From positions 62,001 through 126,000 of the forward strand of contig NBIV01000099.1 of NCBI GenBank assembly GCA_003194525.1: a stretch of 64,000 nucleotides of DNA, given 5' to 3'. The position numbers were made by a program, and so were the translations under genes. Shown in pieces: positions 39,760 to 50,232 of this stretch. This stretch comes from Gracilariopsis chorda (lineage: Eukaryota; Rhodophyta; Florideophyceae; Gracilariales; Gracilariaceae). The notes under the pieces were generated by a model. It was not told the DNA's origin and did not search any database. It was given only the letters and a program-made list of their open reading frames with translations. The first letter of the stretch is position 1. The number at the start of each line of letters is the position of its first letter.

Positions 39760-41895
39760 TCTAGAACGTCTACAGTTTCTTGTAGAACAGTGGTTTTGAT
39801 GCTTACCGGCATTGGATGGAAATCGTGCGCATTTCAGAGCGTTTCGTCTTCTTTATGAAGCAGTAACACATCATCAGATGATCTGACACACGCAAGTCCA
39901 ACATAGACCTGACCCGGCGAAAAAATGTTTGTTCGAAAGTCAATTATTATCATTTTCTTCAGCGATCGTCCTTGCACTTTATCCCCAGTTGCTGCAAATG
40001 TATATCTGATGGGAAACTGTCAACATTTGATTTTCACATCTGCAAATTCAAAGACAAAGTCAATGCAGTGCAGTAAAAAGCTTTGCTGAATTTCCCCATG
40101 TTCATCAATGCCCAAAACTCGAATCACTCTGTGAGAAATGTTGGTAACGATAAACATCTTTCCATTCAGCAAGTGCGAATGAAGTAAATTTCGAATCACC
40201 ATAACGGGAACACCCAACTTCAGTTGCAAAGGGTGGCGCGAGACTCCAGTTGGATCGTAATTATACGTCAGTTCAGTTCCGATGATACTATTTGTGTGAA
40301 CGTTTTCACTGGTTGGCTCTCGGTTGGGAACGATCGCCGTTGCAGACTTGAAGTCCAACATCTTTCTTGGAACATACTCCTATGCGTTATGGTTATGTTC
40401 CTCCACTAATTGATCTGTTGGCGCAACAATCAATCGGTTGAGCTTGACATCTTCTTTCTTCCGTGTTGTAAACCATTTCCATAGCAACTTGTATGCATCA
40501 TGTACATCTGATATAGACATGATTGGAAGCTATGCAGATGCTGGAAACGTCCCACGACCAAGACTGAGCAAACCTTCGCAAAAACTGGACCATCTTGTTG
40601 ACGAACCTGTTCTGTACAGCGAAGAACTTTGATCCTTCTGTCCCAAAGCTCGCAATAGTACCATGAAAGCTCCCGTAGGAGACTCACTGGAATAACACGA
40701 ATCATTCGATCCCTTTCGGATACTGTTCTCGTTCTTGCACGAACCAGTGGAGGCAGTTGCATATAGTCGCCTGCCATAACTACGATCATGCCTCCAAAGT
40801 CTTTCGTAGAGTTTCTGAAGTCCTTCCCTACAGTGTTCACAATCTCAAAGAGCATGTTTGGGCACATTGAAGCTTCCTCCACTACCTGCAAAACAGTCTT
40901 CCGTAATAGTTCTGCTCTCTGTGATCGTGGTCCGTACTTGGAAAGTGTCCAACGCTCTGTACTTTGCAAATCTTTCTTGTCGTCAACTCCCAATCAAAGC
41001 AAACTATGGAAAGTTTTTTCCGCCTTCATATAGTGCAGCAGCATTACCTGTCGTGGCTGTCATCTGCACCAATAGGCCTTTGTGCTCAAAAATATCTCTC
41101 TGCAAAGATAGGAGATAGGTCTTCCCTTTCTTCGCTCTTCCATGTAAGAAGAAAACGCTTCCGTGTGTGTTGACTCTTTCAGACTCTCCCATTCTCTTCC
41201 GGTATTCTATTTCTCTCATTCTTTTGTCAAAAACCTGCTTCTGGCCTTTTTTCAGATCATCATTTCGCTCTTTTAAACTTAGCCTGGACCTCTAGGAAAA
41301 GCTGCGACGTAAGTCAGCTCGTTCCTCTTCTAATTGCCGTTCGCTCTCTCTGAGATGAACTTGTGACTTAGTATGATGAATGAAGGGATCATTTCTGATA
41401 AAACGACCACCATGTCTGTCCGAAATCTCAATGATTTCTCGAATTAGTTCTTTTCTTTTTTTCGCTCCATTTCCCTCGGTTATACCTGCAGTTAGAGCTC
41501 GTTCGTGATTTTCAATCACAGTTCAAGTATCTAATCCTTGTTAAACGGAAGTGACTACCAAGTAACGCAGCTCAGCAGGAGTAAAATGGTATCTTATTGC
41601 CTCATCAAAAGCCGTTTTGTACTCATCACCATGGATATATATTCCAGGGGCTACTGCCGCTTCTCTATAAGTTCAGTAAGATACGCTCCCAAAACGTTTC
41701 GGATCATCCAAGGAGTTGAATGCAGAGTTCATGAGCAGCATTTGAAAAGCGAAGAGTTCGGGATTTGAGGGAGAAGTACATCACATTCGAGTCACAGTTC
41801 GATCGTTTTTGGATCGTTGCACGACGTACATTCGTGGACTTCCTCCATCCAGAGTAGAGTCAGACAGTGGTACAGAGCGGAGTAGCTTAGCTTAT
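39760..41895 (-). pseudogene. Helitron-1 PIF1-type helicase
   Basis: The segments run from high to low coordinates. A Rep-helicase linker and helicase start near 41890. HGRAKKGKTYLL (about 41150) is the Walker A motif, keeping GK-T. VVEEASMCPNMLF (about 40870) is Walker B, with Glu in place of the usual Asp. FGGMIVVMAGDYMQLPPL (about 40780) is motif III. GVPVMVIRNLLHSHLLNGKM (about 40190) and FAATGDKVQGRSL then QVYVGLACVRS (about 39890-39990) are the late helicase motifs of the PIF1 family. Such a helicase unwinds DNA during rolling-circle transposition. Frameshifts and stops separate the pieces. Confidence 0.8.
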
Positions 41896-42959
41896 TGTCG
41901 GTCGCAAAATTGGTAGAATGTTCCAGCATTGCTGGAACACACGTGTAGAGTGCTCCAGCAGTGTCTGAAGCATTGAAAGCTTCGCTGGCCCACCATAACC
42001 ACTATATTTTCGTTACGCCAGCGCCAGTTCCTAAACTATTATTGGTTATTGTGCAGCTCCAGAGGCCTGTGGAAGCCAATCGAGTAACTTAGTCGCACAT
42101 ATGAGTAAGTACAAAGTAATAATGCGTATTTGTGTTGTTTTGCATGCTTTTCGACCCTATAAAAGGTCACGTTGAGTCTCCAGCTTCGGTCTGGACTCAT
42201 CTCAAGAACAACATCAAAAATTCCTCACACACACAACTTTCTTAACTTTTACTATCAACAATCAACTCTCAACCGCACTTAGTGAGGCGTTTGCTGCTTT
42301 TTGCATACTTGTGGTGGGGCATTACCGTCGCTGAGACCGGTTGAAGCGCCCTTGGCCTGGATAGGAGACGGGTAGTGTGTATGAAAGGTGCTTCCGTAGT
42401 CTGTGAGCCCCCACCAGAGCTTTGCTCGGATAACAGTGACGGTCGAAAGACCAGGTGGTTTCCGGACGGAGATGCTTCACGGGAAGCTGCCGGCAGGCGA
42501 AGTGCCGTGCAACCTCTCCTGCAAAGTGCCAGATTGGGTATAGATTGAAATCATATCCCGCTGTTAGTAGCTCTCCTTTGGAAGCCCTGTAGGGATTGTA
42601 CGCACGTGCTTCTGGTTGGTGCAGAAGTGGGCAGGCTGCAGAAATGACTTCACATCCGGAGTGTCTTACCGGAAGCCGGGACTCTGACTCCTAGTGACCC
42701 TTGAAATACTTCTTGGGTTGTGTGCCGTTTCAGGAAGTACCAAAAAGTTTGTATTTAGATTGAGCCTTGTGCTCTTCTTTTTTATTTTTTGTTATCGTTG
42801 CAGGTTGAGTCCTTTTGGTCCCTGCATTGGTTGTTCGTTTAATCTTTTGTTCGTGTCGTTTCATTTTGTTGGGGCTTCGAGCTACGAGGAACACCCATTT
42901 TACGCTAACTTGCCATTTATTATGGCCCACTGCGTCACCGTCTTGTGATGGCGCCCACA
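41896..42959 (+). repeat. 5' LTR of gypsy-3b
   Basis: 1064 bp from TGTCGGTCGC to GCGCCCACA, homologous over its length to the gypsy-3 LTRs in reverse. It contains a TATAAAAG box at 42158-42165 and the palindrome with GTTCCAGCATTGCTGGAAC near 41925. The ATG at 42948-42950 in its last 12 bp begins the gag frame, as in gypsy-3. Confidence 0.85.
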
Positions 42960-45896
42960 TGGTACTCTCGAGAAGGGAGTCTCTCTGAAGCTGGTTCTTC
43001 GTTTAACTCTATTGATGGATCGTCTATTGACGTTATGAAGTTTTTCTTCTACTTTCAGAATGTTGCTATGAGAGGAAAGACCGAAGACGATATGGCGCTT
43101 GAGCGTCTTGGCTTTCTAGAAAAAAAAGCCTTCGAGTTTTATTATGATACTTACGCCATTATTGGTTCCCTCTCCGAAGAAGCAAAAGATTAAAAATCAA
43201 TCCGCGAAACAAGCTTTTATCAATCGCTTTGGAAAAGTCGAAGAACCTGAGGAAGATATTCGTCTTGCAGTCTCTGCTAAACTTGATTATGGAGATTTGG
43301 TTGGTTCCCTGAGTTATAAGGAAAACCTTTTCCAGAAATCAGGATTCAATTCCAAGGCAAATTTTGGTATCTTAAGGAAAGCAATTATGGAATACGCCGA
43401 TCTAGCCCAGTTCGTCATCTTTCGTGAGGCAAAAAAATTATGATCAGTTGAAGGTTCAAGTGAAAGCCTTTGACGCTGCCAAGAAAGAAACGGGCTCTCA
43501 TGTTTCATTCATGACCCCACCTACGCGTATTGTCCAGAATCTGAGGTCACATGGTGATTCTTCTTCCCAGGGTTTAGAGTCGAAGGTCGATAAGCTATCG
43601 GAACAGTTTGCAGAGCTCTCTCTCATTCTTAAGAAGTCACAGGCCCATCGCAGAGATTACGAGAATATATGGGCCTACTGTAGGAAGCTCGTTCACTACG
43701 CGTGTCAATGTGATGCCAACCCACACCGCAATAGCAGGTGTGCTAGGTGTGGAGAGCTTGGCAACTCTGAGACTTCTTGTTGGAGACGTATTAGGCCCGA
43801 AGAGACTCAAAAGGTGTCGGTAAGCAGAGAGGAACTGAGAGAGTTTTCGTCCGGGGCACAAAAGAGGTCTAATACCGTGTCCATCGTGACTGAGAACCCT
43901 CAGAGTGCTGAAGTTCTCGCTACGAACAAGAGAAGTACCGATGGTGAAGCGCTCCCGAAGCAGCGCCGTTCAGATGACAGAGCACCTATCCCTTCCTTGT
44001 TGAACCCACCTGGCTATGAAGAGAGAATCCTCCGCGCAAAGCGTCATGAGCAGAAGGAAAAGAAACAAAAACAGAGAAAGTCCAGAAAAGAGAGCATACA
44101 GGATCATGCAAGCAAGTATAATGTTCTAACGGAGCTGGCTAATGCCTCATCTGGGCTCACGTTTGGGCAATTAATCCGTGGAGACGACGATGACGCTAAG
44201 AAAGAGATTCGAAAGTTCATTAGCCGAAAAAGCAATGTCCGGCGCTCTCTTGTTGCTCCAGTTGGCAGACAGCCTAGACGTCTGAAGCCAGTTCCTGTAA
44301 GGATATATGGAACTGAAACCGAAGCTTTGCTTGATTCTGGTGCTGTCCCTAACCTCATGTCTACTAAGCTGTGCATGAAGCTATCGTTGGAGCCTGAACC
44401 TACCTTAAAGAAGATCACGGTTGGTAATGGAACAAGCGCTGTATGCAAGGGTATACTTCATGATGTGCCCATTTTGTTCGGAGGCATTCCAATTCTATTG
44501 GACTTCTTTGTAATCGAAGGGACTTCATTCGATATTATTGTTGGGTGTCCCACACCTGAGACGCTTCAGGCCTTCCTAGATCTTGGTAGTCAACAAGTTC
44601 AGATGAAAATAGCTGGCAAGAAAGTGACACTTGGGTTTGACTATGCTCGCGTTGAAGTATCAGAAGGGGATGAAGGCGACACGGATAGCGACGATTTTAC
44701 GTCTGACTCAGACGCTGCTTGTGATGAGAGCGATTACGAGGAGGATGATGAACTGGTCGTCGCTCTGACAGGCAAGACTCAAGACGAAAGTAATGGCATG
44801 ATACCAGAGTTGGACATCACTACTAAGGATCAGCATGATGAGTTGTTGTTCTCAAAGCTCTCTCATGCACCAGAGAAAGAACAAAAGGAGATGAGCTCAT
44901 GCCTTAAAGAAGCTGATGTAATCGCGTGGTAACTAACAGATCTGCGCCCTGCCTATGTCCCCGTCTCACATTCCTTCGAGCTCACCGTTGATAAGCCAAT
45001 ATATTTCCGGGCAAGAAGAATGTCCCCGAAGCACAATGAGTTCATTCGAAAGGAAATAGATCTCCTACTTGAAGCCGGTATTAATACCCCTTCTTCGTCA
45101 GCCTGGTCGTTCTCAGTGGTCATAGCCTCTAAGAAAGATGGATCTCCAAGGTTCTGTGTGGACTACCGAGAACTCAATAGGGTCATGTAGGCCGATCGCT
45201 GGCCGCTGCCTCGAATGGCGAAAATCTTTGACGACCTTGACGGGTGTTGCGTGTTCACTACACTCGATCTGTTTTCTGGATACTGGCAAGTGAGAATGTC
45301 TGAAGAATCCAAAGAGATGACCACTTCTGTTTGCAGGTATGAGACTTTCATGTTCGAAGTCATGCCTTTTGGTCTAATGAATGCTCCCTATACCTTTCAA
45401 CGGATGATGGACCATGTTCTCCGAGATCTGCCGTTTGTGAGAATCTATATTGATGACGTTGTTATATTCTCTAAGAGTATGGAAGAGCATACTGTTCATC
45501 TTAAGGTAGTGCTGGAACGCATTAGTAAGCAAGGCCTTAAGCCGAAGTTGTCAAAGTGTTTCTTTGCACTCCCGAAGATATCTCTTCTTGGAAATGTCAT
45601 TGATTCCAGTGGGATACCCGTGGACTATTCGAAGATTGAGAAGATACAAGACGCCCCAATCCCCAGAAGTACGACAGAGCTAAGGTCATTTCTTGGATTG
45701 GCAGGATACTATCGCCAATTCATCAGAGGCGTTGCAGAGATATCTTCAGCTCTTCACAGTGCTACATCCCGGACAAAGACTCCTACATGGACGGATGAGA
45801 TGCTTGATGCCTTTCAAAGTTTAAGGTAGAAGCTGACAGAGCCCCCATTGTTATCGTTCCCAGACTTTGAGAGGCCTTTCATTGTGGAGATAGACA
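42948..45896 (+). pseudogene. gypsy-3b gag-PR-RT, broken
   Basis: It starts MAPTWYSREG, inside the LTR, as gypsy-3 does. A stop near 43191 and frameshifts near 43200 and 43435 break gag. From 43424 to 44932 the frame is open: the first zinc knuckle has decayed (CRKLVHYACQC), the second reads CARCGELGNSETSC with the His lost, and the protease site LLDSGAVPNL is intact. After a stop at 44930 RT continues with FCVDYRELNRVM, a stop (45188), TLDLFSGYWQV and IYIDDVVIFS. The text is close to gypsy-3 but clearly older. Confidence 0.85.
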
Positions 45897-47780
45897 CTTA
45901 TACACGTACAGTGTCGTAGTATGTCATGTAGTCCAAGTCCATGTACCGGGAGGGTCGTTTGAAATATCTTTCGAGCAGGAAAGTCTTCAGACTTCTCGGC
46001 AGTATTACCTTTCGAATCAAAACCTGTCGCTCTCCACGGAGATGTATATCAAGTGCGTGTACAGATAAATTGATGCGGACATGCCTGAACTCAAAGATCT
46101 TCCATACTGCTTCAACCGCGCCCACCACTTTCACTCTCATGTACGCCCTGATCTCATTTTGAAGCATATCGCTCTGTGCCCCTGATTGCCTTTCCGTTCG
46201 ACTTGATACAACCAAATCCTGTTCTTTGGCACTCTTGAAAGCATACTTCATCAGGTAGGCTACAGCGCTGCTACCTTGGGTTCTTTCAACATTGATTTGA
46301 GCCTTGCACGTCATCGTGAGATCTGGATTGTACGGAACCACTTTCAAATCTTCTGTCCTTCTTCTTCGTTAGTTCACTCGGTTTGTGTACTAATTTATCG
46401 TTGTTTCAGCCACAATTTTCTTTCGATCATACCCAAACCTGCACCTCCCGTCAGAGGTATGAACACGAAAATATGGAGAATGTCTGTGCATATTGAGTTT
46501 CTTCACCAATTTTTGGACTTCCTGGTCTTCAGGCAAGTGACCCCAAGGCAGTTCAGCTTTGATCAAAGTTTCAATAATTTCAGGATCTCCAATTACGCCC
46601 CTCTCCAACCAAATACCAATATGATGATGTGGAGTATTTTTCTCCTGGAACTCAAGTTTGGCAGCCATCCCAATGCATTTCAAGCCAAAGAGCTGTTCTG
46701 AATTATTCTGTAGATCCTTGATGATTTAATCTGCATACTGGTTGTACACTCTTGCAATAAGATCTGTCCTATGAAAAGAACGGCTTCTGTCTCCCTGTGG
46801 AAATAATGCTCCGGTGTTTTCGTTGTCCATACTAAGCCTTTTCACCTCTTCCCGCCACAAGTTCATTGTGACCGTGACAAAAAGCGTCGGGGAGCCCAGT
46901 CGAGTGACCATTGCTTGCATATTTAGACTTTTGTCTCCAGTACGCCGGAGAGTTGATTTGAATACCTGGAAGGAAGAGTTTACCGGAATGGCCAAATTCA
47001 TCTGTTCCGGTATGGGTTCCAGCCCATAGCTCCCTTTCTTCAACCATTCTCATCTGTTCTGTTTCCAAGTAACGAAGTCTCAAGTCTTCAATGTTTGTAG
47101 GAGTACGAAGCAACTATTTCTAAAGAAGAGTACCAGAGTTCAGTAGCACATTATCGCTGTACAGTCTTCGCCTGGAGTGTTCTGCCCATGTTAGGCTCCC
47201 TTTCTTCTCAGTTGCTCGCATCTCTTAAAGAAATATATGTTGCTGTCATATGGGGCATGAATCTCACCGTAGAGGTAGAGCAGTGGAAAAGTGCCTTTCT
47301 CAGCATTCATTGAATCAGAATTCAAACGCTTGTACTTGAAAACTTGACGTCGAATACTTCCGGCTGACATGTGATGGGATTCTCTTCCCCCTACCAACTA
47401 GGCAACTGGGGCTTCTGACCTGAACAATCCACTTGGCTCTACGACGAAAGCTCTCATTGCAAAAAGTCTGCATCGAATGTCTTCTGGTAACGGTCCTCTA
47501 CAGGAGCTCACCTCAATTCGGGCTTCATGGGCACCTTGATATTTCTAAACCACTATTCTTTCCTGAACAGCGACTGGAGAATATGTCCAAAATAGAATCG
47601 TCTGCGTTTAATCTCTTCCGAACACTTTCGTTTGGTCTGAACAAAGTTTTACATCTCTGTCGCACAATATCTGGTCTTGGTTGTGAGAGATCGTATACAT
47701 TTGGAACCAAGTATCGAATATTCGGGTTTGGCAGCATTCTTCTCGTAAAAGAAGAATACTACTCCCGTTAAATAAAACTG
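45897..47780 (-). pseudogene. Helitron-1 Rep (HUH endonuclease) and N-terminal region
   Basis: Read from high to low coordinate: an N-terminal segment with PNVYDLSQPRPDIVRQR, then TFPLLYLYGEIHAPYD, the FP-L-YG signature of Helitron proteins. Next GDKSLNMQAMVTRLGSPTLF and SFHRTDLIARVYNQYAD lead into the HUH motif EKNTPHHHIGIWL (about 46600-46640). The tyrosine block AVAYLMKYAFKSA follows (about 46250), with two Tyr residues four apart, as in Helitrons. HUH Rep proteins nick and join single-stranded DNA. The frames are broken at several points and the coding sequence continues beyond the gypsy-3b insertion at 41895. Confidence 0.8.
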
Positions 47781-48035
47781 GGAGGACCTTCCGACCAGAA
47801 TTATGTGTAGGGCACGTCCTGGCCTGGAACAGAAAGAGAAAAATTGACTTTAAGTCGAAGAAATGACGGACCTGCACCCTGAACGTACTTCATATCCATG
47901 AAACTGACAACAGTTGCAAATAACCCATTTAAGTGTGTTGATAGCGTGTGAAAAAAACGTAAGCGATATGAAACATCGTACCCAAGGTGTATGATGTGAT
48001 CCAGCAGAAGCCAGAAGTGGTGCGCGAGCGTTACC

Positions 48036-48860
48036 TGTGGTGCAACGCCCAAAAGGGGAGAAACACCGAAAGACGTTCGGGATCTTTCCTCCGCGGAAGT
48101 GAACCCAGTTGGGTAGAGCCCCTCTAGGGGTGGCATGGCGGAGCCGGTTTGTAAGACCGAGGCCACCCTTCGCGACTAGTGCAAGAGGGTTTGGACAAGA
48201 ATCGGTATCCGCGAGAGCGGGAATGCGTCCTCACCAGAGGTAGGTTTCCACGTAAGTGGGGGTGTGTGAGCAGATGCGCACACGAGAGCCGCGGATAGCA
48301 GGAGGTGCTACCCGAAAAAGGGGAAGAAGGAAGGGCGAAGAGGAGGAAGAGAGGACAAAGTGAGTCGCGAGAGCGACCGGGGCGAACGGCGATGCCGGTA
48401 ACAATATCCCTATACAGGGCGAAACACCAATGCAATTAAAAAAATATGACTCCCAGTGATGGGTCCCTTTAGATGTGCAAGGGGGTTAGATGTCCCGAGG
48501 TTCACGGCGTTTCCCTCCAAGGAGGAGTAGAGCACGCGCGCAAGGGGTAACAACTAGAGCCAATTCCCCAGGTTGGGGTCCCTTTTTGGGCAAGGTTTAC
48601 TGGTGCGACGGCAGTGCGCCGTCGCACTAAGTACTAGCTTCCCAGAAATGGGTGTGAAAATAATAAATATAATCAACTAAAATACTCCACATTTCGTGAC
48701 AACATCCACTACTGTGGCCAACCGCCAATTGACCCAAAACCGTGTCCCACGTGTCCATATCCATCATAGTGGGGCGTAGTTCATATACACACTACACAAC
48801 CGATAATATCATGAAAGCGTTCAAGTACCAAGAATCCCTCCCTGAGGGCGTTGCACTACA
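48036..48860 (-). repeat. 3' LTR of gypsy-2
   Basis: 825 bp, TGTGGTGCAACGCCC to GGGCGTTGCACTACA. A perfect 10-bp palindrome with a 5-nt loop (GTGCGACGGC, AGTGC, GCCGTCGCAC) occupies 48603-48627. It differs from the other LTR by roughly a few per cent, with many transitions. Confidence 0.9.
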
Positions 48861-49116
48861 TATCCCCCCCCTAAGACGGGAAAAAGACCGCGGACGCGGA
48901 GGGTTCCCAGACGAAAATGGGTGATAAAAGCGCGTACGCGGTCTCCGGTTCTTCTTTCCTGGCATAGCCGGCTATTGTAGTATAGTGTTGTGGGGAGCTA
49001 GCTGCTCCCTTGAATAAACTTTCCCGTTTAGAACGATGATTCTCGTTTGAGTTCCCCGTCTTCGACGGACCTTGCCTTGTTATCCTTTCCTATCGCCTTC
49101 TGCTCGCGTGGCAACG

Positions 49117-50232
49117 TTACCCAACGTGGGCATTTACCAGCGTTTCTGGAGCGGCAGTTCCCGTTTGACGGTGGTATCGCACGACCTGCGACCGTGGAAG
49201 GTGTTCGATTGGCTCCCACGTATCCCTACTGGGGTCATACCCGTACCAGCGGACGCGGTATTGTAGAATACCATCCTGGTCCCAGGTGTGTCCGACAAGT
49301 CGGTCTACTACGAACTCTCGTTCGTAGACCTGCCCGCCGTGCCGGGTGGTGGTTGTACTCCCTTGCGAGGGTTGCCCGCGGTGCAGTATAATGTCCCTTA
49401 GCAGGGTGTTCGGCGATAACTCCGGCGTTGCCGTGCACTGTGGTAGCAGCCGCTGCTCGTGCGGGAGGATATCCCTCAAAAGGGTATTTGGCGTCATGGT
49501 TTTCATCGCCAAGTCATTCCCCATTGGGGCAGGGTCGTTTCCGCTTTCGCGGTATTGCGGGCGAACCGCCAGTCGGCGGGGAACTTGGGCTCTGCCTTCG
49601 CGGTTGAGCTCACCAACCGCGAGTTTGCGGGAAGATGACCGCTCCTGCGGAATCGGCGTTTCCACGATCCCCTGCGGGGTCCCGTGCGACACGGTGATTG
49701 GATGGAAAACCGCCTCCCTGCCAGGCGCACGAGCGCTCTGCACCATACGTTCCAGCGATGCCATGGTGTCCCAGGCTACTGCTGGGTTGCCTGGGGCTAA
49801 CTCCGGTACACCGGTATTTTGGTCAAAATTCCCCTTTGGGGGCTGCTGGGCAGGTGCTGATGACACCCTTTTTAGGGGCTTGGCCGCTAAGTGCGGTGCA
49901 CCGTCTCCATGGGGAGGGGCAGCGTCCGGTACGACCGGTTGCGAGCGTGTGTTCGCGCGCGTTTTTCCCGAGTTCCTCTGTTCTTCGCCGCAGCGTTGCG
50001 GAAGGTGGTGCAAATTATTCCCCGGAGCGGGGGCTTCGATTCCGTCGACGATGGGAGGCGTTTCCGGCGCTTGCACGCCAGGGCCTGATGCTTCGACTGC
50101 GGCTTGGCTGCCGTTTTCCCTAAGAGGGGTGTGGGTATTTTCCAGCGGCACTGGCGTATCTGGGCGCCTCTTCTCCGCGGGGCGCGGGTCCGCTGGACCT
50201 AATTGGACCGCTTCTGCGGGGGCCTCCGCCAA
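49117..50232 (-). CDS. gypsy-2 C-terminal tail with chromodomain
   Basis: The 371-codon frame is mostly Pro/Ala/Arg-rich linker. Near its C-terminus it has YEREFVVDRLVGHTWDQDG, ILQYRVRWYGYDPS and DTWEPIEHLPRSQVV, a complete chromodomain (about residues 292-352). In chromoviruses this domain is fused to the integrase C-terminus and is thought to bind modified histones to choose integration sites. Here it lies in a different frame from pol, with a 34-base overlap (50199-50232), so it is expressed only if a frameshift or correction occurs. MLRD-type repeats (NTLLRDILPHEQ, NTLLRDIILHRGQ) precede the domain. Confidence 0.75.
   Translation of the reverse strand: MAEAPAEAVQLGPADPRPAEKRRPDTPVPLENTHTPLRENGSQAAVEASGPGVQAPETPPIVDGIEAPAPGNNLHHLPQRCGEEQRNSGKTRANTRSQPVVPDAAPPHGDGAPHLAAKPLKRVSSAPAQQPPKGNFDQNTGVPELAPGNPAVAWDTMASLERMVQSARAPGREAVFHPITVSHGTPQGIVETPIPQERSSSRKLAVGELNREGRAQVPRRLAVRPQYRESGNDPAPMGNDLAMKTMTPNTLLRDILPHEQRLLPQCTATPELSPNTLLRDIILHRGQPSQGSTTTTRHGGQVYEREFVVDRLVGHTWDQDGILQYRVRWYGYDPSRDTWEPIEHLPRSQVVRYHRQTGTAAPETLVNAHVG

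Larger units (their letters stand above)
41896..45896 (+). mobile_element. gypsy-3b, 3'-truncated gypsy-3 copy inside Helitron-1
   Basis: Plus-strand copy of gypsy-3 with 5' LTR, primer binding site (42960), gag, protease and RT, ending abruptly in the first RNase H block (FIVEID) at 45896. CTTAT lies directly before the LTR (41891-41895) and at the truncated end (45897-45901). Helitron-1 coding sequence continues on both sides. The second half of RNase H, any downstream gene and the 3' LTR are all missing. Confidence 0.85.
39632..47900 (-). mobile_element. Helitron-1, Rep/helicase rolling-circle element, decayed
   Basis: Minus-strand Rep (HUH nuclease) and PIF1-type helicase fragments, in the Helitron order, run from about 47770 down to about 39770, with a gypsy-3 copy (41896-45896) between Rep and helicase. 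At the low-coordinate end the minus strand shows a hairpin (GCAGCCT, loop, AGGCTGC; 39648-39668), 12 bases, then CTAA followed by T, the expected CTRR-T 3' terminus (39632). The 5' end near 47900 is not defined. Confidence 0.7.
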
